In this document: one piece after another, positions 8,306-15,274 of the stretch
Layout: every line of letters begins with the position of its first letter
Numbering within the stretch: position 1 is the first letter of the stretch
Assembly (NCBI RefSeq): GCF_017874615.1
Contig: NZ_JAGIKV010000002.1
Location: 186,001-250,000, forward strand
Direction: 5' to 3'
DNA: 64,000 nt
DNA from: Paenibacillus xylanexedens
Lineage (GTDB): Bacteria; Bacillota; Bacilli; Paenibacillales; Paenibacillaceae
The notes under the pieces: model-generated
Told to the model about the DNA's origin: nothing
Seen by the model: only the letters and a program-made list of their open reading frames with translations
Database searches by the model: none
Translations under genes and position numbers: made by a program

Positions 8306-8725
8306 CTAGATAATGCTCGCGCCAATAACAAACGACAACGAGACGGAAATAATCATGGATATCAACCCGACAGCTCGGTTATCCGCTTCGATCTCCTTAT
8401 CAATGGAGAACACGGGTGTCAGGAATTCGAATAAAAAATAGGCAATGAGCAGAAGGATAAACCCTACAAATGACCACGTCATGGCTTCATATACCGAAGA
8501 TTTCGCTTGTATGCAGAACCGCAATACGTTGCAGATCCCGAAGATCTTACCTCCTGTAGCCATCGCAACGGCCACATTGCCCTTCTTGATCTCCGTCCAG
8601 CATTTATACTTGGTCACCAGTTCGAAGCAAGCCAGAAATACAAGCAGCTCCATAATCGCTACCGAGAAAAAACCGAGTACCATCCCCAAGGGATGAGACA
8701 GCAATTGGTCAATGCTTTCTATCAC
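8306..8725 (-). CDS. DUF350 (UPF0719/YshE-like) membrane protein
   Basis: A 139-residue protein with four hydrophobic segments (about 13-33, 48-65, 75-100 and 115-139), matching DUF350 proteins such as Bacillus subtilis YshE, which also lies directly after mutS2. The GTG start is chosen because GAGGGG lies 8 bases upstream; an earlier in-frame ATG lies ahead of that site. Biochemical role unknown. A perfect 10-bp hairpin lies just upstream of the ribosome site. Confidence 0.75.
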   Translation of the reverse strand: MIESIDQLLSHPLGMVLGFFSVAIMELLVFLACFELVTKYKCWTEIKKGNVAVAMATGGKIFGICNVLRFCIQAKSSVYEAMTWSFVGFILLLIAYFLFEFLTPVFSIDKEIEADNRAVGLISMIISVSLSFVIGASII

Positions 8726-8746
8726 GCACCGTTCCCCTCTCCCCAT

Positions 8747-8773
8747 CTGCGACCTTCATGAATAAGGTCGCAG
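8747..8773 (-). repeat. Perfect 10-bp stem-loop in mutS2-DUF350 spacer
   Basis: CTGCGACCTT and AAGGTCGCAG enclose a 7-base loop. There is no U tract, so it is probably not a terminator; it lies about 20 bases before the DUF350 start and could mark an mRNA processing or stability site. Confidence 0.6.
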
Positions 8774-8796
8774 AATATCATTGATTCATGGACCGG

Positions 8797-11163
8797 CTAT
8801 TCCAATTCTGCGACGGTCACACCGTTCCCGCCTTCTCCGTAATTGCCCAGCCGGTAGCTTTTAATATGTTTATGCTTACGCAGGTAATCCTGAATACCGG
8901 AACGTAAAATTCCTGTACCTTTACCGTGAATAATATAAACTTGGCCCAGGTTGGCAAGGAAAGCTTCATCAATGAATTGATCTGTCTCCATCAGGGCTTC
9001 TTCCAGGTTGGTACCACGCAGATCCAATTCACTTTTCACATTGTCATCACGTGTACGTTTCATACCTGTTACCGGTTTTTGTTTTGGTTTGGCTGCGGGA
9101 GCCGATTGCTGCAATTCCAGGTCATCCAGGGATACTTTCATTTTCATAATCCCCAGTTGTACCATAGCGTCTTTGCTGCCCGACATCTCTACAACATGGC
9201 CTTTTTGATTCAAACTGTAGACAAGCACTTCATCACCAGGACCGATGGCACGAGTCTTCGGCGCTGATGCCGTCTTCTTGACCGTTTTCCTGCGTTTCTC
9301 CGGTTCAGCCTCGTCCAGCTGTTTGCGGGCAGCAATGAGTTTGTGCTCCTTCACGGAAGCACCTTCTTCCATAGCCAACAGGCGAAGATCTGCTATAATC
9401 TTCTCCGCTTCCGTGCGAGCCTTGTCCACAATGCTGCGTGCATCTTCTTCTGCTTTTTCAATCCGGCGATCACGCTGCTGTTCCAGCTTCTCCAGTTCAG
9501 TCTGATGACGACTGCGTAATTTCTCCATATCCTGGCGCAAGCTCTCTGCCTTCTCACGCTCTTGTTCAGCCGTAAGACGGTTCTCTTCAAGAGAAGCAAT
9601 CATGTGCTCAATCCGTTGATCCTCTTCCTTCACTTCGCCACGGGCGTAGTCGAGAATGTAACCCGGCAGTCCCAGTCGCTCTGCAATGGCAAATGCATTA
9701 CTTCGTCCAGGTACACCCACCAGAAGGCGATAAGTTGGACTCAGTGTGTTGATGTCAAATTCCATGCTGGCATTAATGACACCTTTACGCTCATATGCGT
9801 ATGCTTTCAGTTCACTGTAGTGAGTGGTTGCAACCATGCGACATCCCGTCCGGTGCATATGCTCCAGCATGGAGATCGCCAGCGCGGAACCTTCAGCCGG
9901 ATCTGTCCCTGCGCCAAGTTCATCGAGTAATACCAAACTTTTTGGTGTCATGTTTTTCAGAATGCGAATGATGTTGGTCATATGACTGGAGAAAGTACTC
10001 AGATTCTGCTCGATACTCTGCTCGTCCCCAATGTCTGCATAGATCGCATCAAATACACATAACTGACTGCCATCCTCAGCCGGAACAAATAAACCGGACA
10101 TTGCCATCAGGCTCAGCAATCCAATCGTTTTGAGCGTTACCGTCTTACCACCCGTATTCGGACCTGTCACGATAATGGATGTGTAATCATTGCCCAGCTC
10201 TATGTCAATTGGAACCACGTTTTCAATCGGAATCAGTGGGTGACGGCCTTTCTTGAGCTTCAGGAACCCGCGGTCATTCATGCGAGGCAATGTTGCTTTC
10301 AGTTCGCGAGCCAGACGTGCTTTGGCAAAGATAAAATCAAGTGATCCCAGCAAGTCGACATCATACAACAGCCACTCTCCCTGCTCACTGACAAGTGCCG
10401 TCAATTTCTGCAAAATAATTTCTATTTCGCGTTCTTCCCGAATCCGGGTCTCGCGTAATTTGTTGTTCATTGCGACAATCGATTCCGGCTCAATGAACAA
10501 TGTGGCACCCGAACCGGATTGATCGTGCACAATCCCGCCAAAGTACGAACGATATTCAGCTTTCACCGGGATAACAAAACGGTCTCCTCTGATGGTGATG
10601 AGCTGATCCTGAAGCATCTTGGATACGGTAGAGGATCGAATCATGGAATCGAGTTTTTCGCGAATCCGCGCTTCTCCGCCTCGCAGCTCACGACGAATCT
10701 GCGCCAACGTTACGCTTGCACTGTCGGCAACCTCTGCATTATCGTCAATACAGATTTTGATGGCATCCTCAAGCGTTTTTTGCTCTGACAGTTGATCACT
10801 GATATAGAATAATGATTCGATGGGCTCATCTTCATGCAAAGTACCAATCTGACGTTTCAATCGCCGCGCCGCAAAGGTTGTATTGGATATTCCCAAAAGT
10901 TCGTGAGGGTTAAGTGTGCCTCCAATTTCAGCACGTTTGATGGAAGCCGTAATATCTACAATTCCCCCAAACGATGGTGAGCCTTTCAGGCGATCAAATG
11001 TGAAGGCTTCATCGGTTTGCTGCAGCAACCGCTTCACTTCTTCAAGTTCACTGCTTGGTTCAAGTTGCTCCGCTTTCTTTTTTCCCATGGTCGTCTGGGC
11101 AAAGCTAAGCAATGTATTTAAAATTTTGCGATATTCCAGTGTGTGTAAAATTTTCGTGTCCAA
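8797..11163 (-). CDS. mutS2: MutS2 / RqcU, ribosome-splitting ATPase with Smr domain
   Basis: A 788-residue MutS2 protein. It has the MutS-type core and clamp helices (1-320), an ABC-type ATPase domain with Walker A GPNTGGKT (334-341), Walker B LVLLDELGAGTDP and the ATTHYSEL switch, a long charged coiled coil, and a C-terminal Smr nuclease-like domain with DLRGTN and IHGKGTGIL. Bacillus subtilis MutS2 acts on collided ribosomes in quality control (RqcU); older literature links it to recombination suppression. The TTG start is set by AAGGAG 8 bases upstream. Length matches the family (about 785). It is followed by the DUF350 gene, as in Bacillus. Confidence 0.95.
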   Translation of the reverse strand: MDTKILHTLEYRKILNTLLSFAQTTMGKKKAEQLEPSSELEEVKRLLQQTDEAFTFDRLKGSPSFGGIVDITASIKRAEIGGTLNPHELLGISNTTFAARRLKRQIGTLHEDEPIESLFYISDQLSEQKTLEDAIKICIDDNAEVADSASVTLAQIRRELRGGEARIREKLDSMIRSSTVSKMLQDQLITIRGDRFVIPVKAEYRSYFGGIVHDQSGSGATLFIEPESIVAMNNKLRETRIREEREIEIILQKLTALVSEQGEWLLYDVDLLGSLDFIFAKARLARELKATLPRMNDRGFLKLKKGRHPLIPIENVVPIDIELGNDYTSIIVTGPNTGGKTVTLKTIGLLSLMAMSGLFVPAEDGSQLCVFDAIYADIGDEQSIEQNLSTFSSHMTNIIRILKNMTPKSLVLLDELGAGTDPAEGSALAISMLEHMHRTGCRMVATTHYSELKAYAYERKGVINASMEFDINTLSPTYRLLVGVPGRSNAFAIAERLGLPGYILDYARGEVKEEDQRIEHMIASLEENRLTAEQEREKAESLRQDMEKLRSRHQTELEKLEQQRDRRIEKAEEDARSIVDKARTEAEKIIADLRLLAMEEGASVKEHKLIAARKQLDEAEPEKRRKTVKKTASAPKTRAIGPGDEVLVYSLNQKGHVVEMSGSKDAMVQLGIMKMKVSLDDLELQQSAPAAKPKQKPVTGMKRTRDDNVKSELDLRGTNLEEALMETDQFIDEAFLANLGQVYIIHGKGTGILRSGIQDYLRKHKHIKSYRLGNYGEGGNGVTVAELE

Positions 11164-11351
11164 GTGTACAACTCCTTCCAAACTATATCTGTATTATAAC
11201 GAAAGAAACTTTCTTGCGCTATTTAACGAATCCTTCCACACATAACTTCAACCATAACACCACAAACTACAGGTGTCAGGATTGTGCAACCTCTCCATCC
11301 CCCTTGGAGTTGCCCTGCTCAGTTCAATCCGAATAAAAGGAGGTAAACACC

Positions 11352-11711
11352 ATGAATTTCCTGGGACATGTCGTGCGATTTATCATCGCTGCAATTGTAT
11401 TAATGGTGGTTAGCTGGATCGTTCCCGGATTCGCCGTTGGTGGCTTCTGGAGCGCCCTGTTGCTTGCTCTTGTCATTGCCCTGCTCGGCTGGATCGTTGA
11501 AGGTATCTTCGGCAAAAGAGTCAACCCGTTTGGTCGCGGTATTGTCGGATTCATCGTTAGTGCACTGGTGATTTGGCTTGGTCAATATGTTGTAGATCAT
11601 GTTGAAGTCAGCCTGCTCGGTGCCATACTCGCTGCGCTGGTTATCGGGATTATCGATCTCTTCATCCCGGTATCCACCCCTTTTGATGCCGGACGAAGCT
11701 CCAAAAGTTAA
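11352..11711 (+). CDS. Phage holin family 4-TM membrane protein (YvlD-like)
   Basis: A 119-residue protein with four hydrophobic helices and short loops (residues about 5-25, 32-50, 60-80 and 90-108). It fits the 'phage holin family protein' (YvlD-like) group: VGGFWSALLLALVIALLGWIVE and an NPFGRGIVGFIVSALVIW repeat-like second half. Despite the family name it stands alone, with no endolysin or phage genes. GGAGG is 7 bases before the ATG. Members are often envelope-stress genes; the function here is unknown. Confidence 0.8.
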   Translation: MNFLGHVVRFIIAAIVLMVVSWIVPGFAVGGFWSALLLALVIALLGWIVEGIFGKRVNPFGRGIVGFIVSALVIWLGQYVVDHVEVSLLGAILAALVIGIIDLFIPVSTPFDAGRSSKS

Positions 11712-11931
11712 TCTCCACTTCACCTTAACGTCCCCATGAATTCTCCTAAACCTCTGAAGGCCCTGTGCCGGAAGGGGTTTATTTCATTCGGGCAGTACGC
11801 ACGCTCTGCCGTACACGTGCAATTTTCAAAAAAACGACATACGCAGCGTGTACAGGCATCCACATATTGCGGTATGATGACTGGAGCAATCATTCAAATT
11901 TTATCCATATCACGCTTTAAGGAGGCACATG

Positions 11932-12324
11932 ATGAAGAAAGGCATAACATGGCTCGCTGCCTGTATGTTAATTCTGGTCCTCACTGCATGTGGAGGGGCG
12001 AAACAGTCCGCAGAATCTGGCAGCAATGGATCCGATGCTGATGCTGGAGTTACAGCCAGCGAAGAATTGGTCATCAAGGCGAGTAACTATGAATTCGATC
12101 AACCTGAGTATCATCTTAAAAAAGGCGTTCCGGTCAACATTGTTTATGAAAATGAAAACGGAAATCACGGTATGCTTGTGCCTGAACTGAATCTTCGACT
12201 AGATATCAGTAATAACTCCAAAGTCATAACCCCGGACAAAGTTGGTGAGTTTGAAATGTCCTGTTCTGTCTTCTGTGGTTCAGGACACAGCAGCATGATC
12301 TCCAAAATTATCGTTGAAGAATAG
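11932..12324 (+). CDS. Stand-alone CuA cupredoxin lipoprotein
   Basis: A 130-residue lipoprotein (lipobox LTAC, Cys20) whose mature part is a COX2-like cupredoxin domain. All CuA ligands are visible with the correct spacing: H79, then C111-x3-C115-x3-H119-x2-M122 (CSVFCGSGHSSM). Cytochrome c oxidase subunit II normally carries two membrane helices and sits in a cta operon; here the domain is lipid-anchored and no oxidase gene adjoins. It may be a copper chaperone, an electron carrier, or a nitrous-oxide-type accessory protein. The second ATG is chosen, 6 bases from GGAGG. Confidence 0.8.
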   Translation: MKKGITWLAACMLILVLTACGGAKQSAESGSNGSDADAGVTASEELVIKASNYEFDQPEYHLKKGVPVNIVYENENGNHGMLVPELNLRLDISNNSKVITPDKVGEFEMSCSVFCGSGHSSMISKIIVEE

Positions 12325-12334
12325 TATTCAAGAC

Positions 12335-12367
12335 AAGGAGCCCCCGCAGCGACGGGAGCTCCTTCTT
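12335..12367. terminator. Intrinsic terminator
   Basis: AAGGAGC-C and G-GCTCCTT arms are followed by CTTTAGT on the plus strand. It ends the cupredoxin transcript and may also act for the convergent zapA-like gene. Confidence 0.7.
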
Positions 12368-12427
12368 TAGTATAACAAATTGTACAGAGTACGTTGCCCA
12401 CGAGCCAGTTCTGCTGCATTCATTCCG

Positions 12428-15136
12428 CTAGGTCTGGTCCTGTTCAATCAATTCAATCCATTCGTTATATTCCGTCTGCAATTTCGTATATTCATCATGC
12501 AACTGACGATATTCCGTGTTCAGCTGCTCTGCCTTCTCCTGCTCCATTTCACGTTCAACCTGTAACAAACGTAATTGATTGGCCGCTAGTTCGTAACGCT
12601 CCCCCATCTCAAGCAGTTCAGTTTCCATGATCTCTTTCTCTTGGGTCGCTTCTGCACGTAACTGGTCCAGCTGCTGTCGTTCTTGCTCCAGTCCCTCCAG
12701 CAACTCACTACTTGCCGCACTTTCTCTCTTCCAAACCGTCAGTTCATTCTCAAGTGCAGCCCAGCGTTCCTGCCAGGATTGTTCCTGAGTCGCCCATTCA
12801 TCTGCACGGCGTTGCCACACCTGGTCGTTCTGCTCTGCTTGTTCAACGCTTGAGCGAAGTTCTTCTTCACGTCTCGTCAACTGCTCCAGACGGGATGCCA
12901 ACTCGGCCTGTTTGGCTGACAGTTCTTCGTGTTTGATCTGCCACTCCAACGCTTCTTCCTCAGTCTGGGCTAGCCGGCTCTCTTGCTCCGAGTAACGCTC
13001 GGAAAGTTTAGCTGAAGACTGTCTCGCTTCTTCAAGTGCGTTCACAATCTCTTGTTTCTCCTTGCTCAATTCATCCAGCTTGGAACTGTAATTCTCTTCC
13101 CGTTGTAATGCATCACTGTAATCATTACGGATTTGTTTATAGTTATCCTGAAGTCGGTTCAGCTCTTCCCGAACAACATTGAGCTCAACTTCAAGCTGAT
13201 TGCGTTTCTCTTCCAAAAGCTCTGCATCCTTCTGGTATTGCACAGCCTCTTCGTGGTTGAAACGAGACTCTTCCTTCACCACGGACAATTCATCATGAAG
13301 GGATTGCACACCAGACTCCAACGTTTCATTTTGTTCAGCAACTTCAAGAATCTGATTCTCCAGGTATCCGATCTCAGCCAATCGCTGCTCAGCAAGATCC
13401 TTCAAGGACTGCTCACGTTCCGTAAGCGTGCCGATCTCATTCTGCAATGTACGCACCGCAGCATGAGCCTGTTCAAGCACTTTTTGCAGTCTGCGCTGTT
13501 CCTCTTCCGACTTCACTTCAGCCTCACGAAGCTTTTGGGCTTCCTGTTCAAGCTGTGCATGTTGCTCCTGAAGTTTGCGTAGCTGTGCTGCGAGAGAGGT
13601 TTCTCTATCCACAGTTTCATTATACTTCTGCTTCCATTGTTCCTGTAGATCACGGGATTGCTGGGCAGCCTGTTCCGTTTCACGCAGAAGCTCCTGCAAC
13701 TGGGAACGGTCCTCTTTCAACTGCTCCAGTTGTTGCTCCAGTTCCGTAATTCGGCGAGTCTGAACTTCCTGCTCCTGTTTACGGACCCCATGCTCATGAC
13801 GTAACGATTCCAATTGACCACGCTCGTGCTGAAGCTGCTGTTCTTGCTCTGCAACCATGTCCTGTGCACTGATGAGCTGGGTCATCACTTCTTCTAATTG
13901 TTCTTCGACATCTAATAGTCGAGTCTCCGCCTGTTTACGTTGTTCCTCAAGTTGCTGTTTGAGCTTGCCCTGTTCATCTTGCAATAAGGCCTCTGCCGCC
14001 GCTGCGGCTTCTTTCGCCTGGGACGCTGCTGCTTCCTTGGCTTGCTGCAATTGTTCCTCGAGGGCTGCTTCTTTCTCCATCCATTCGAGTTCTAACTGCT
14101 CGGATAACACCTTGAACTCCGCATTCAACTGATTTATCTCAGTCAGGCGCTTCTGCTCCGCTTGTTCCTGTAAGGCAGCCCGTTCCTGATTCGCCTGATC
14201 CGTGAGCTCTTGTGTCTGTTGCAGCGCTTTTTCTTCAGCCTGTTGAAGACGAAGTTCCATCTGTTGCTGAAGTTCGTTATATTGCAGCGCTGCCTCTTCC
14301 TGAGCTTTCTTCAGATTGCTCTCTGCCTGCTCCAACTCGGACAAAATGGCCGACTCGGCTTCTTCCTTGGCTGTCTGAACCTGCTGCGCAGCCTTGGCTT
14401 CAATCTGTTGACGTTCTGCAACGGCACGGCTTTCGGCTTCTTTTAATTGAGCTGCAGTCTTGTCCTGCAACTCTTTATATTGCGCCGCAGCTTTGGCCTG
14501 CGCCTGCTGCAATTCAGCTGCAGAACGGTTCTGAGCTTCTTTGAGCTGGGAAGCAGCCTGTGCCTGTGCATTTTTAAGCTGGTTAGCCGCTTTCTCTTCC
14601 ATTTCCTTCAGCTGTTTCGTTCCCTTGGCTTCTGCTTCCTTCAGTTGTGCCGTCGCTTGGGCCTGTAATTTTTGCACTCGCTCCGTTGCTTGAGCGCGTT
14701 CTTGCTCCAGCAGCTTATTCAACTTGGCTATCTCTGAATTTTTGTCCGATTCGGACTTTTGCAACGCCTGCTCTGCTTCAATCTTCAGCTGTTGCAAATC
14801 AGCAAGAGCCTGGTCACGCCGTTCCAATTCTTGTTGATGTTCATTTTGTATGGCGTTTAACCGATTCAATTCGTTTCTCAGTTCTGTACGTTCTCCAGTA
14901 AGCATCTTCAGTTCATTACGGATTTCCTGAGTCTGAAGAGACTGTTCAGCCATATGTACAGCCGCCAGTACCGCAATACGCGGAGTATCCAGACGGGAAT
15001 TTTGCTTGGAGATTGCGCCCATACGCTCATCTACCAGGTTAGCTACTTGTTTCATATAGTCGGCACTGCTGCCAACCAGTTTATAGGAAGTCCCGTAGAT
15101 CTCTACGGTGACGCGTGTACGATCAGGTGTAGTCAC
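12428..15136 (-). CDS. zapA: ZapA-domain protein with giant coiled coil
   Basis: A 902-residue protein. Residues about 1-75 form a ZapA domain (VTVEIYGTSYKLVGS, then YMKQVANLVDERM and the helix RIAVLAAVHMAEQ), the FtsZ-ring crosslinker, normally only about 85-100 residues long. The rest is nearly uninterrupted Glu/Gln/Lys/Ala/Leu coiled coil, beginning with heptads and containing nine tandem 11-residue repeats (about 164-262). The GTG start is chosen, 8 bases after GGAGG; an earlier TTG overlaps the ribosome site. It lies after pheT, as zapA does in Bacillus, but a terminator separates the two. The fusion suggests a long spacer or scaffold arm on the Z-ring protein; that role is inference. 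Confidence 0.85.
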   Translation of the reverse strand: MTTPDRTRVTVEIYGTSYKLVGSSADYMKQVANLVDERMGAISKQNSRLDTPRIAVLAAVHMAEQSLQTQEIRNELKMLTGERTELRNELNRLNAIQNEHQQELERRDQALADLQQLKIEAEQALQKSESDKNSEIAKLNKLLEQERAQATERVQKLQAQATAQLKEAEAKGTKQLKEMEEKAANQLKNAQAQAASQLKEAQNRSAAELQQAQAKAAAQYKELQDKTAAQLKEAESRAVAERQQIEAKAAQQVQTAKEEAESAILSELEQAESNLKKAQEEAALQYNELQQQMELRLQQAEEKALQQTQELTDQANQERAALQEQAEQKRLTEINQLNAEFKVLSEQLELEWMEKEAALEEQLQQAKEAAASQAKEAAAAAEALLQDEQGKLKQQLEEQRKQAETRLLDVEEQLEEVMTQLISAQDMVAEQEQQLQHERGQLESLRHEHGVRKQEQEVQTRRITELEQQLEQLKEDRSQLQELLRETEQAAQQSRDLQEQWKQKYNETVDRETSLAAQLRKLQEQHAQLEQEAQKLREAEVKSEEEQRRLQKVLEQAHAAVRTLQNEIGTLTEREQSLKDLAEQRLAEIGYLENQILEVAEQNETLESGVQSLHDELSVVKEESRFNHEEAVQYQKDAELLEEKRNQLEVELNVVREELNRLQDNYKQIRNDYSDALQREENYSSKLDELSKEKQEIVNALEEARQSSAKLSERYSEQESRLAQTEEEALEWQIKHEELSAKQAELASRLEQLTRREEELRSSVEQAEQNDQVWQRRADEWATQEQSWQERWAALENELTVWKRESAASSELLEGLEQERQQLDQLRAEATQEKEIMETELLEMGERYELAANQLRLLQVEREMEQEKAEQLNTEYRQLHDEYTKLQTEYNEWIELIEQDQT
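14351..14647 (-). repeat. Nine tandem 11-residue coding repeats in zapA
   Basis: In frame, the protein reads as consecutive 11-mers such as QLKEAEAKGTK, QLKEMEEKAAN, QLKNAQAQAAS, QLKEAQNRSAA and ELQQAQAKAAA. Consensus: Q-L-K-E-A-x-x-K-A-A-x. Hendecad periodicity favours a straight or slightly right-handed coiled coil or an amphipathic surface helix, in contrast to the heptads around it. Confidence 0.8.
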
Positions 15137-15183
15137 AGTTGTGCCCTCCTTCAAGTCTGTATGTTGATTCTAAGCTGTAATCA

Positions 15184-15228
15184 CAAAAAAGTCACATCGA
15201 TCCTCTAATGCTAAGGATTCGATGTGAC
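15184..15228 (-). terminator. Intrinsic terminator after pheT
   Basis: On the minus strand GTCACATCG-(A)ATCCT and AGGAT-CGATGTGAC form a strong stem followed by TTTTTTG. It separates pheT from the zapA-like gene. Confidence 0.85.
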
Positions 15229-15274
15229 TTCAAACAATTCCTGCTAATCTTTGTTCAAAAAATCTTCTTTTGTC

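Noticed and set aside
11352..11711. 'Phage holin' gene considered as a prophage marker
   Set aside because: It stands alone, with no endolysin, integrase or structural phage genes; the family is common in chromosomes.
13133..14668. Several plus-strand frames rich in Leu, Cys and Ser opposite zapA
   Set aside because: They mirror the Glu/Gln/Lys-rich coiled coil read backwards; no start signals.
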